64,000 bases of DNA from Anaerofustis butyriciformans (lineage in GTDB: Bacteria; Bacillota; Clostridia; Eubacteriales; Anaerofustaceae), in contig NZ_JAYFFH010000008.1 in NCBI RefSeq assembly GCF_036289385.1, positions 1-64,000 on the forward strand, written 5' to 3'. Each line of letters opens with the position of its first letter. The stretch's first letter is position 1. The notes below the pieces were generated by a model. It was not told where the DNA came from. It saw only the letters and a program-made list of their open reading frames with translations, and did not search any database. This document shows positions 15,979 to 24,733 of the stretch, piece by piece. A program made the translations under genes and the position numbers.

Positions 15979-17406
15979 ATGGGTATAAAATATGATGTTA
16001 TGTCACCAAAAGCAGAAGAATTCATAAATGATAATGAAATTATGGAAACTTTAAAATATGCTGATGAAAATAAACATAACGAAAAGTTAATCGATGAAAT
16101 TTTAGAAAAAGCAAGAAAGAAAAAAGGACTTAGTCATAGAGAAGCTACTGTTTTACTTGATTGCGATATTGAAGAAAAAAATGAAGAAATATTTAAACTT
16201 GCAAAGGAAATAAAAGAAGAATTTTATGGTAACAGAATTGTTACTTTTGCACCTTTATATTTGTCAAATTACTGTGTAAATGGCTGTACATATTGTCCTT
16301 ATCATTATAAGAATAAACATATATGTAGAAAAAAACTAACACAAGAAGAAATAAAAAAAGAAGTTATAGCTCTTCAAGATTTAGGACATAAAAGACTTGC
16401 CATAGAATCAGGAGAAGATCCTGTAAATAATCCTATCGAATACATACTTGAAAGCATAAAAACAATATATTCAATAAAACACAAAAACGGTTCAATAAGA
16501 AGAGTTAACGTAAATATTGCTGCAACAACCGTTGAAAACTACAGAAAATTAAAAGAAGCCGGAATAGGAACATATATATTGTTCCAAGAAACATATAACA
16601 AAGAAGCATATGAACAACTTCATCCTACAGGTCCAAAGCATAATTATGCTTATCATACGGAAGCAATGGATAGGGCAATGGATGGAGGAATTGATGATGT
16701 AGGTATTGGTGTTTTATTCGGACTTAACTTATACAGATATGATTTTGCGGGTATACTTATGCATGCAGAACATCTTGAAGCATATAAAGGGGTAGGACCT
16801 CATACTATTTCTGTTCCAAGACTTAGAAGAGCAGATGATATTGACCCTGATGATTTTGATAATGGAATTGATGATGATGTATTTGCTAAAATTGTAGCTT
16901 GTCTTAGAATTGCTGTTCCTTATACAGGAATGATTATTTCAACAAGAGAAAGTAAAGAATGTAGAGAAAAAGTATTGAATCTTGGTATTTCTCAAATAAG
17001 TGGTGGAAGTAAAACAAGTGTAGGCGGATATGCAGATGATGAACCTGAAGAAGAAAATTCAGCACAATTTGAACTTAGTGATAATAGACCTCTTGATGAA
17101 GTTGTAGATTGGCTTATAGGAATGGATTATATCCCAAGTTTCTGTACTGCTTGTTACAGAGAAGGAAGAACAGGGGATAGATTTATGCAACTTGTAAAAA
17201 GTAAACAAATTGCAAATTGCTGTCAACCTAACGCAATTATGACACTTGCTGAATATTTAGAAGATTATGCAAGTGAAAAGACAAGAGAAGATGGTTATAA
17301 ATTGATTGAAAAAGAAATTAAAAAAATTCCAAGTGACAAAATGAGAGAAGTTGTTGAGAGAAACTTGGAAAATATTAAAAAAGGACAAAGAGACTTTAGA
17401 GTATAG
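15979..17406 (+). CDS. hydG: [FeFe]-hydrogenase H-cluster maturase HydG (tyrosine lyase)
   Basis: The 475-residue radical-SAM enzyme cleaves tyrosine to give the CO and CN ligands of the H-cluster. The N-terminal motif CVNGCTYC (CX3CX2C) is near residue 92; the C-terminal auxiliary-cluster motif CTAC...NCC lies near residue 388-415. Start ATG 15979 is chosen because AGGAG ends seven bases upstream; an earlier ATG at 15961 precedes that site. It follows hydE by 77 bases and hydF by nine bases downstream. Confidence 0.95.
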   Translation: MGIKYDVMSPKAEEFINDNEIMETLKYADENKHNEKLIDEILEKARKKKGLSHREATVLLDCDIEEKNEEIFKLAKEIKEEFYGNRIVTFAPLYLSNYCVNGCTYCPYHYKNKHICRKKLTQEEIKKEVIALQDLGHKRLAIESGEDPVNNPIEYILESIKTIYSIKHKNGSIRRVNVNIAATTVENYRKLKEAGIGTYILFQETYNKEAYEQLHPTGPKHNYAYHTEAMDRAMDGGIDDVGIGVLFGLNLYRYDFAGILMHAEHLEAYKGVGPHTISVPRLRRADDIDPDDFDNGIDDDVFAKIVACLRIAVPYTGMIISTRESKECREKVLNLGISQISGGSKTSVGGYADDEPEEENSAQFELSDNRPLDEVVDWLIGMDYIPSFCTACYREGRTGDRFMQLVKSKQIANCCQPNAIMTLAEYLEDYASEKTREDGYKLIEKEIKKIPSDKMREVVERNLENIKKGQRDFRV

Positions 17407-17414
17407 GAGAGAAA

Positions 17415-18599
17415 ATGGGACTTAACGAAACTCCAAATGCAAATAGAATTCATATAGGCATATTTGGAAGAAGAAATGCAGGTAAATCCAGCATAATAAA
17501 TGCAATAACAGGACAAGAGCTTGCAATAGTTTCTGATGTTAAAGGAACAACAACTGATCCTGTCAGTAAATCAATGGAGCTACTACCATTAGGTCCGGTA
17601 ACAATAATTGATACACCTGGACTTGACGATGAAGGGATGCTAGGAAAGAAGCGTATTGAAAAGGCATATCAAGTGCTAAACAAAACAGATATAGCACTTC
17701 TTATTGTAGATAGTTCTTTAGGACTAAGCAGTGAAGATAAAGAAATTCTTTCTTTGATAAAAGATAAAAATATTCCATATTTGGTTGTAATGAATAAATC
17801 TGATTTGATTGAAACCAAGATAGAAGATGAAAATTATATTTATGTAAGCGCTATAACCAAAGAAAATATTAATGAATTAAAAGAACTTATAGGTAAAATA
17901 GTTCCTAAAGAGAATGAAAAAGTTATTGTGTCTGATTTAATCAATCCGTCAGATAAAGTTATTTTAGTTATTCCTATTGATAAAGCTGCACCAAAAGGAA
18001 GATTAATACTTCCTCAACAACAAACAATAAGAGATATTTTGGATAAAGGTGCTGTTGCTATAATGTGTAAAGAAGATGAGCTAAAGGATACTATTTCTTT
18101 AATGAAAGAAAAACCTAAACTTGTTATTACAGATTCACAAGCATTTAAAAGAGTAAGTTTAGATACTCCGAAAGATATTCCTCTTACGTCTTTTTCTATA
18201 TTATTTGCAAGATATAAAGGTGAAATTGACATATTACTAAGAGGAGTAAGAAAAGTAAAAGAGCTTAAAGACGGAGATATTATTTTAATAAGTGAAGGTT
18301 GTACTCATCATAGACAATGTGGAGATATCGGAAGTGAGAAGATACCTAAATTGTTAAAGAAATTTACAAATAAAGATTTAAAATTTGAATTTTCAAGTGG
18401 AATAGAATTTCCAAAAAATCTTGATAAATATGCTCTTGTTGTTCACTGTGGTGGATGTATGTTAAATGAAAAAGAAATGAAACATAGAATTAGCTATACA
18501 AATAATCAAGGTTTGGAAATCGTAAATTATGGAATTCTTCTTGCATACTTAAATGGTATTTTACAAAGGGCGGTAGAACCTCTTTCAATAAAATTATAA
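17415..18599 (+). CDS. hydF: [FeFe]-hydrogenase maturation GTPase HydF
   Basis: The 394-residue scaffold on which the diiron subcluster is assembled before transfer to the hydrogenase. N-terminal GTPase: P-loop GRRNAGKSS (residues about 16-24), DTPGLDD, and NKSD. The C-terminal [4Fe-4S] site is CTHHRQC followed about 50 residues later by HCGGC. It starts nine bases after hydG behind TAGGAGAG. A terminator ends the operon, so all three canonical maturases are present and intact. Confidence 0.94.
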   Translation: MGLNETPNANRIHIGIFGRRNAGKSSIINAITGQELAIVSDVKGTTTDPVSKSMELLPLGPVTIIDTPGLDDEGMLGKKRIEKAYQVLNKTDIALLIVDSSLGLSSEDKEILSLIKDKNIPYLVVMNKSDLIETKIEDENYIYVSAITKENINELKELIGKIVPKENEKVIVSDLINPSDKVILVIPIDKAAPKGRLILPQQQTIRDILDKGAVAIMCKEDELKDTISLMKEKPKLVITDSQAFKRVSLDTPKDIPLTSFSILFARYKGEIDILLRGVRKVKELKDGDIILISEGCTHHRQCGDIGSEKIPKLLKKFTNKDLKFEFSSGIEFPKNLDKYALVVHCGGCMLNEKEMKHRISYTNNQGLEIVNYGILLAYLNGILQRAVEPLSIKL

Positions 18600-18623
18600 A
18601 AAGGACTTTTAAGTCCTTTTTTG
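18598..18623 (+). terminator. Terminator of the hyd operon
   Basis: AAAAAGGACTTTTAAGTCCTTTTTT overlaps the hydF stop. Confidence 0.85.
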
Positions 18624-18747
18624 TTAACTGTTTTATACTATGTTAATAGAAATATTTATATTAATTTTATTGTTTGCATTAAATAAATATTAAAGTTATA
18701 ATATAGAAAAATTTGGGTAATAAAAAATATAGAAAGATAGGTATATT

Positions 18748-19938
18748 ATGTATAATTTACTTCCAAAAGAAGAAAGCAAAAATAGAATAGAAAAATTTTT
18801 AAATATGATGGATGAAAATGGTAAATGGGATAATGTTATTATTATAAATAGAATCCATCAATATTACTTTACCGGTACAATGCAGGATGCTCTTTTAATT
18901 TTTAATAACAAAACAAGAAAGCCATATTTGTTTATTAGAAGAGACTATGATAGAGCAAAAGCAGAAGCAACTATTGATGACGTATATAAAATTAGATCTT
19001 ACAAGGATATTGTAAAATATATTGGTAATGAATTATCAGATGTATATATAGAAATGTCACAAATGACAATGCTTGTATTAAATAGAATAAAAAAATATTT
19101 AAATATGAATAATATTTTTGATGTGGATAGAATTCTTGATAAATTATTAAGCGTAAAAAGCGAATATGAACTTAATCTTATTAGAAAATGTGGACAGATT
19201 CATTCTAAAGCATTTAACGAAGTTGTTCCTAATATTTTAAAAGAAGGTTTGAAAGAAAAAGAATTTCAAGGAATATTATATAATGAAAAAATTAAACTTG
19301 GTTCACAAGGTGTTGTAAGATTTAAAGAGCCTTATAATGAGGTTGCTTTGGGGCAGTTTAGTTTTGGTAAAAATGCCCTTGCTAATACAAATCATGATGG
19401 ACCTGGCGGAATGCAAGGATTAAATGCTATTATTCCTATTGTAGGAGGAGATTATACCTTAAAAAAAGGAGATTTGGTTTTTGTAGATACTTCTCCTATG
19501 TTTGAAGGATATCAAACAGATAAAACACAAGTTTATAATTTTAAAGGTAAAGTAACAAATAAAGAAAGAGAACTTCATCATGAATGTATGGAAATTTTAA
19601 AAAAGGTTTCTTTTCTTTTAAAACCGGGAAATAAGCCAAGTGAAATTTATAATGAAATAATGAATAATATTTCAAATGAATTAAAACAAAATTTTATGGG
19701 GTATAAAGATAGAAAAGTTTCTTTCTTAGGGCATGGTGTTGGAATGTTTTTAGACGGATATCCTGTTATTGCAAATGGATTTAATGAACCTTTAGAAGAA
19801 AATATGGTTTTGGCAGTTGAGCCAAAATGCGGCGTTGATAATAGAGGTATTGTTGGTGTTGAAGAAACTTTTATTGTCGGTAAAGAAGGCGGAGAATGCA
19901 TTACGGGTGGCGCAAGAGATATTATAGATATAATTTAA
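18748..19938 (+). CDS. M24-family metallopeptidase (Xaa-Pro aminopeptidase/creatinase-like)
   Basis: The 396-residue protein has a creatinase-type N-terminal domain and a C-terminal pita-bread domain. The metal ligands are visible: two Asp in VDTSPMFEGYQTDKTQ (about residues 248-263), His in GHGVGMFLDG, Glu in AVEPKCG and Glu in VEETFIVG. It probably removes N-terminal residues before proline or cleaves a related dipeptide. The substrate cannot be fixed by eye. It is monocistronic with a terminator directly after the stop. There is no signal peptide. Confidence 0.85.
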   Translation: MYNLLPKEESKNRIEKFLNMMDENGKWDNVIIINRIHQYYFTGTMQDALLIFNNKTRKPYLFIRRDYDRAKAEATIDDVYKIRSYKDIVKYIGNELSDVYIEMSQMTMLVLNRIKKYLNMNNIFDVDRILDKLLSVKSEYELNLIRKCGQIHSKAFNEVVPNILKEGLKEKEFQGILYNEKIKLGSQGVVRFKEPYNEVALGQFSFGKNALANTNHDGPGGMQGLNAIIPIVGGDYTLKKGDLVFVDTSPMFEGYQTDKTQVYNFKGKVTNKERELHHECMEILKKVSFLLKPGNKPSEIYNEIMNNISNELKQNFMGYKDRKVSFLGHGVGMFLDGYPVIANGFNEPLEENMVLAVEPKCGVDNRGIVGVEETFIVGKEGGECITGGARDIIDII

Positions 19939-19963
19939 AACACTTTTTTTCAAAGTGTTTTTT
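19937..19963 (+). terminator. Terminator after the M24 peptidase
   Basis: AAAACACTTT-TTTTC-AAAGTGTTTTTT. Confidence 0.85.
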
Positions 19964-20142
19964 ATGTATATTAAGTTATTAAACTGTAATATATATTTTT
20001 TAAAATATATTGCGCATTTTTTAATATAATTTTATTAAAATAAAATTTAAAGTCTATATATATTATTATTGCTTAAAAAGTATTTGCAAAATTCAATAAA
20101 TTTAGTAAAATTAAAATTACATACTTTAGGAGGATGGATTTA

Positions 20143-21390
20143 ATGAATGTAGAAAAAAACATAAAAGATTTAATGGAATATGACAAAGAAGTAGGCGGAA
20201 GTATTTTTGAAGAATATCAAAGACAATGTAGAAATATAGAACTTATTGCTTCTGAAAATGTAGTTTCTCCTGCGGTTATGGCTGCAATGGGAACTGTTCT
20301 TACAAACAAGTATGCAGAGGGATATCCTGGTAAAAGATATTACGGAGGATGTGAATGTGTAGATAAAACTGAAGAAATTGCAATAGAAAGAGTATGTAAG
20401 CTTTTTGGTGCAAAATATGCAAATGTTCAACCTCATTCAGGAGCTCAAGCTAATATGGCAGTTTATCAAGCTTTATGTAATGTTGGTGATACTGTTATGG
20501 GTATGAGTCTTGATAATGGTGGACATTTAACTCATGGTTCACCTGTTAATCAATCAGGTCTTCTTTATAATATGGTTTCATATGGAGTAAATGACGAAAC
20601 TCATATGATTGATTATGACGAAGTAAGGGACATTGCAAAAAAAGTAAAACCTAAAATGATTATTGCAGGTGCAAGTGCTTACCCAAGAGAAATTAGATTT
20701 GATTTGTTTAGAGAAATAGCTGATGAAGTAGGAGCTTATTTATTTGTAGATATGGCTCATATTGCAGGACTTGTTGCAGGTGGATGTCACATGAATCCTG
20801 TAGAATATGCTCATGTAGTAACAACAACTACACATAAGACATTAAGAGGTCCAAGAGGCGGTGTTATTTTAACAAATGACGATGAACTTATTAAAAAACT
20901 AAATAAGGCAATTTTCCCAGGTACTCAAGGTGGTCCATTGATGCATGTAATAGCTTCAAAAGCTATTTGTTTTGGAGAAGCTTTAAAACCAGAATTTAAA
21001 GAATATGCAAAACAAGTGGTAAAAAATGCATCTGTTTTAGCTGACGAACTTATGAATAGAGGTATTGATTTGGTTTCTGGAGGAACAGATAATCATTTAA
21101 TGCTTGCTGATTTAAGAAAGGTTAATGTTACAGGTAAAGAACTTCAAAATAGACTTGACGATGTTTATATAACTGTTAATAAAAATACAATTCCTAATGA
21201 TCCTGAAAGTCCTTTTGTTACAAGTGGTGTTAGAATAGGTACACCTGCTGTTACATCAAGAGGATTTAAAGAAAATGAGATGAAGGAAATAGCAGAATTT
21301 ATTTATTTAGCAGCTACTGATTTTGATAATAAAGCTGATTATATCAGAGAAGGAGTAAAAAACTTAACTGACAGATTTCCACTTTATTAA
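20143..21390 (+). CDS. glyA: Serine hydroxymethyltransferase
   Basis: The 415-residue PLP enzyme interconverts serine and glycine with tetrahydrofolate, feeding one-carbon metabolism. It shows IELIASENVVSP, the PLP-lysine block THKTLRGPRGG (about residue 225-235), and RIGTPAVTSRGF. Start ATG 20143 is nine bases after AGGAGG; an in-frame ATG at 20134 directly abuts that site and is less likely. No riboswitch was recognised in the AT-rich upstream region. A small lipoprotein gene follows by 17 bases. Confidence 0.95.
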   Translation: MNVEKNIKDLMEYDKEVGGSIFEEYQRQCRNIELIASENVVSPAVMAAMGTVLTNKYAEGYPGKRYYGGCECVDKTEEIAIERVCKLFGAKYANVQPHSGAQANMAVYQALCNVGDTVMGMSLDNGGHLTHGSPVNQSGLLYNMVSYGVNDETHMIDYDEVRDIAKKVKPKMIIAGASAYPREIRFDLFREIADEVGAYLFVDMAHIAGLVAGGCHMNPVEYAHVVTTTTHKTLRGPRGGVILTNDDELIKKLNKAIFPGTQGGPLMHVIASKAICFGEALKPEFKEYAKQVVKNASVLADELMNRGIDLVSGGTDNHLMLADLRKVNVTGKELQNRLDDVYITVNKNTIPNDPESPFVTSGVRIGTPAVTSRGFKENEMKEIAEFIYLAATDFDNKADYIREGVKNLTDRFPLY

Positions 21391-21407
21391 AATTAAGGAG
21401 GGGTAAA

Positions 21408-21884
21408 ATGAAAAAAAGGGGTTTATTGGTTTTAGTAATGAGTGTTTCTTTGGCATTATTTGCAGGATGCAGTATAAATATAAACTTAGGAAATGATGCT
21501 CAAAATTCTAATTCATCAGTTTCAAATTCTACAACAAATAATGAAGGAAGTAGTAATACAAAATCTAGTGTAGATTTGGATGAAATAAATAAAACTATTT
21601 CTTCTTATGAAAATGAAGTAAATGAATTAGACAGTGTTGTTAACAATGCAAAAGCAGGAAGCAGCAGACAAAAAAATATTGATGAATATTCAAATATTTC
21701 TTCTAAAATAAAAGAAGTTGAAAATAAAATCGATATTTTGGATGATGATTTGGAAATGATGTATAAAAGTGGTTCTTTAAGTCAAAGTGATTATCGAAAT
21801 TTTGAAAAGAAACTTGATATTATGGATAATAAGTTAGATAATTATGAAGATAAAATTGAACTTATTTTTGGTGTAGACGATTAA
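21408..21884 (+). CDS. Putative lipoprotein with coiled-coil
   Basis: The 158-residue protein has a lipoprotein signal (basic start, hydrophobic core, LFAGC lipobox, Cys about 21), a Ser/Asn/Thr-rich linker and a charged helical region (about residues 52-155) likely to form a coiled coil. It is probably anchored on the outer face of the membrane. Function unknown. Start ATG 21408 follows AAGGAGGGG. A decayed relative lies immediately downstream. The gene could be co-transcribed with glyA, but no functional link is evident. Confidence 0.75.
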   Translation: MKKRGLLVLVMSVSLALFAGCSININLGNDAQNSNSSVSNSTTNNEGSSNTKSSVDLDEINKTISSYENEVNELDSVVNNAKAGSSRQKNIDEYSNISSKIKEVENKIDILDDDLEMMYKSGSLSQSDYRNFEKKLDIMDNKLDNYEDKIELIFGVDD

Positions 21885-21886
21885 TT

Positions 21887-21911
21887 AAGAGAGGGAAACC
21901 TCTCTTTTTTT
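21887..21911 (+). terminator. Terminator after the lipoprotein gene
   Basis: AAGAGAGG-GAAA-CCTCTCTTTTTT. Confidence 0.85.
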
Positions 21912-21944
21912 GAATAAAAATATCATTTTTGCTAAAAATATTTA

Positions 21945-22342
21945 ATGAGATTAAACGAAGTTAAAAAAGTATTTTATTTAATTTGTTTGTTTATTTGTTC
22001 ATTAGCTTTATTAAATATCAATAACGATATGAATAATAGTATTTTTTAATAAAAAGTTATAACGACAAAGAAAGAATGGAAAATATAAATCAAATTGATA
22101 TTTTAAAGAATGAAATAGAAAAATAAAAAAATAAATTTAATGTAACTGATAAAAATGAATATGCTAAATTAAAAGATGATATAAAAGATTTAGAAGATAA
22201 GCTTGATTTAATAGGTGATTATTTAGAAATTTTATATGGCAAGGATGAAATAACAAGATAAGAATATTTAAAAAAATTCTTATATGGAAGATATTTGGAG
22301 AAATATAGAAAATGAAATAAAAAATATGTAGAAAATGATTAA
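21945..22342 (+). pseudogene. Decayed tandem paralogue of the preceding lipoprotein
   Basis: From ATG 21945 the frames read MRLNEVKKVFYLICLFICSL, then a stop, followed by broken segments such as DKNEYAKLKDDIKDLEDKLD and LIGDYLEILYGKDEITR. These correspond to IDEYSNISSKIKEVENKIDI and LDDDLEMMYKSGSLSQ of the intact gene at 21408-21884. Several in-frame stops and a frame change interrupt it, and the lipobox cysteine is not preserved. A local duplication followed by decay is the simplest reading. Confidence 0.6.
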
Positions 22343-22518
22343 TTAAGTTATACTTTATAAGTAAATGATTTTTTTATATAAATAATTTAATAATTTTAAT
22401 AATATGCGGTGAATAATTTATGAAAGTTTTGTGTTTTTTTTATTTACTCTTTTTTTCTACATGAAATATTGATACAATATTGATGTTTATGAAATTATTA
22501 TAGAAAGAGAGTTTATTT

Positions 22519-23094
22519 ATGAAGGAAAGACAAAACAAAAATAGTATTTTTAAAATTTTCTCTGTTATATTTTTTGTAGTTGCAATTTTTGATGCAATTA
22601 TGGGAATATATTCTTTTATTTCTACCGTATCATCATATACTTCTCAAGGATTTGAAATGGGCGAAGTATTAAAATATTTATTCCCTGCACAATTCCTTCC
22701 ATATGTAATTGAACCATTATGTACTATAGGTGGTATAGGTTTTGTTCTTTTGGGAGTATATAGAATTTTAGAAAATAATTCACAAACAGTTAAAATAGAA
22801 GAAACTGAAGAACAAAATTCAGAAGGAAATATTGTTTATGAATCAGTTGTTGAAGAAGAAACTGTTGAAGAAGTTGATACATCTGACAAAAAAGAAGATA
22901 GCGAAGTTTCAGAAAATATAGAAGAACAAGAAGAGTCAAAAGAAGATGTTGTAGAGGAAGAAGAAGCTGTAGATAAAGTTGATGAACAAGAAGATGTTGT
23001 AGAAAATAATGAAGAATCAACTGAAGACAGCGAATCTACAGATGAAGAAGTTACAGAAGAAAAAGATGAAGAATCTAAAGAAGATAATGAATAA
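22519..23094 (+). CDS. Membrane protein with long acidic C-terminal tail
   Basis: The 191-residue protein has hydrophobic segments at about residues 10-35 and 55-85 and a tail of about 95 residues made almost entirely of Glu, Asp, Val and Ser. The tail is low complexity and probably disordered. Its function is unknown; acidic tails may bind cations or basic proteins. Start ATG 22519 follows GAAAGAGAG. A terminator follows. The reverse-strand open frame beneath the tail is only a shadow of the repetitive codons. Confidence 0.7.
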   Translation: MKERQNKNSIFKIFSVIFFVVAIFDAIMGIYSFISTVSSYTSQGFEMGEVLKYLFPAQFLPYVIEPLCTIGGIGFVLLGVYRILENNSQTVKIEETEEQNSEGNIVYESVVEEETVEEVDTSDKKEDSEVSENIEEQEESKEDVVEEEEAVDKVDEQEDVVENNEESTEDSESTDEEVTEEKDEESKEDNE

Positions 23095-23111
23095 ATAAAA
23101 TAACAGAGGTT

Positions 23112-23137
23112 AAAAGAGGCGTATGCCTCTTTTTTTA
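23112..23137 (+). terminator. Terminator before gatA
   Basis: AAAAGAGGC-GTAT-GCCTCTTTTTTT. Confidence 0.85.
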
Positions 23138-23262
23138 TTTCATATTGGGTATTTATAGGGGATTAACATTGCAAAAAGCAGGAAAAAAATGTATAATAAA
23201 ACAATTAATGGAATTGTTAAAATATTAAGAAAAATGTGTAAATAAAACATGGAGGAAGAAAC

Positions 23263-24723
23263 ATGGCTTTATATGAAAAAACCGTATATCAATTAAGAGA
23301 TATGCTAGATAAAAAAGAAGTCAGTGTAAAAGAAGTTCTTGATAGTTATATAAAAAGAATAGAAGATACTGATGATAAATTAAATGCTTTTTTAACTAAA
23401 ACATTTGAGGTTGCTAAAAAAGATGCAGAAAAAAGCGAAGAAAGAATTTTAAAAGGAGAGCCTTTAAGTTTTCTTGATGGGATACCTTATGCCCTTAAAG
23501 ATAATATGTGTACAAAAGATGTAAGAACTACTTGTTCGTCTAAGTTACTTGAAAACTTTGTGCCTCCTTATAGTGCTACTGTATATAAAAAGCTTCAAAA
23601 CAGTGGTGCATTACTTCTTGGTAAAGTTGATATGGATGAATTTGCAATGGGTTCATCAAATGAAAACTCTGCTTATCACACAGTAAAAAATCCTTGGGAT
23701 ACATCAAGAGTTCCTGGTGGATCTTCTGGTGCAAGTGCTGTTAGCGTAAGTGCATCACAAGCTGCTTTTACTCTTGGGTCTGATACAGGTGGGTCAATAA
23801 GAACTCCTGCTGCTTTTTGTGGGGTAACAGGTTTAAAACCTACTTATGGTAGAGTTTCAAGATATGGACTTGTTGCTTTTGCTTCTTCTCTTGATCAAAT
23901 AGGACCTTTTGGTAAAGATATGAAAGATGTAGCAAGTGTGCTTAATGTAATTGCAGGGTATGATGAAAATGATTCTACAAGCATGAAAGTTGATGTTCCT
24001 GATTATACTTCATTCTTAACTGATGATATAAAAGGAATGAAAGTGGGCGTTGATTATAGTCTTTTAGATGAAAGTAAAATTGATAAAGATGTTTGTGATA
24101 ATATAAAAAATGCAATTGAAACATTTAAAGAAATGGGTGCAGAAATAGTGGATATTTCTTTTGACTGTTTTGATTATGCAATTCCTGTATATTATTTAAT
24201 TTCTTCTTCTGAAGCATCTTCAAATCTTTCAAGATTTGACGGAATAAGATACGGAGTTAGAGAAGAAGGGGAAACACTTGAAGATATTATAATAAATTCA
24301 AGAACAAAAGGTTTTGGTGAAGAAGTTAAAAAAAGAATTCTTCTTGGAACATATGCTCTTTCTGCCGGATATTATGATATGTATTATAATAAGGCTTTAA
24401 AAGTTAGAAGAATTATTAAAGAACAATATGATGAAATATTTAAACAATGTGATATAGTTCTTACTCCTACAACAACAAGCGAAGCATTTAAAATAGGTGA
24501 AAAAAGTACTGATCAAACAAAGATGTATCTTGATGATATATTTACGGTTACTGCTAATCTTGCAGGAATACCTGCTGCAAGTATTCCATGTGGATTTTCG
24601 AAAAATGGTATGCCAATAGGACTTCAAATTGCATCAAAAGCATTTGGAGAAGGTAATATTATAAAAGCCGGATATAATTATCAACAAGTAACTGATTTTC
24701 ATAAAAATAAACCAAGTTTATAG
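23263..24723 (+). CDS. gatA: Asp-tRNA(Asn)/Glu-tRNA(Gln) amidotransferase subunit A
   Basis: The 486-residue amidase-signature subunit releases ammonia from glutamine for tRNA-dependent amidation. The Ser-cisSer-Lys triad is visible: Lys in YALKDNM (about residue 79), Ser in TGGSIRTP (about 178) and the nucleophile region PGGSSGASA (about 152). Start ATG 23263 follows GGAGGAAG. gatB starts 10 bases downstream. The usual partner gatC is not upstream, where only about 170 bases separate gatA from the previous gene, so it must be elsewhere. Confidence 0.95.
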   Translation: MALYEKTVYQLRDMLDKKEVSVKEVLDSYIKRIEDTDDKLNAFLTKTFEVAKKDAEKSEERILKGEPLSFLDGIPYALKDNMCTKDVRTTCSSKLLENFVPPYSATVYKKLQNSGALLLGKVDMDEFAMGSSNENSAYHTVKNPWDTSRVPGGSSGASAVSVSASQAAFTLGSDTGGSIRTPAAFCGVTGLKPTYGRVSRYGLVAFASSLDQIGPFGKDMKDVASVLNVIAGYDENDSTSMKVDVPDYTSFLTDDIKGMKVGVDYSLLDESKIDKDVCDNIKNAIETFKEMGAEIVDISFDCFDYAIPVYYLISSSEASSNLSRFDGIRYGVREEGETLEDIIINSRTKGFGEEVKKRILLGTYALSAGYYDMYYNKALKVRRIIKEQYDEIFKQCDIVLTPTTTSEAFKIGEKSTDQTKMYLDDIFTVTANLAGIPAASIPCGFSKNGMPIGLQIASKAFGEGNIIKAGYNYQQVTDFHKNKPSL

Positions 24724-24733
24724 GAGGTAAGAA

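Noticed and set aside
20000..20142. Possible glycine or other riboswitch upstream of glyA
   Set aside because: The region is almost pure A and T and contains none of the conserved glycine aptamer blocks.
22790..23020. Leucine/glutamine-rich minus-strand frame
   Set aside because: A shadow of the GAA-rich acidic tail on the plus strand; low complexity and no start signal.
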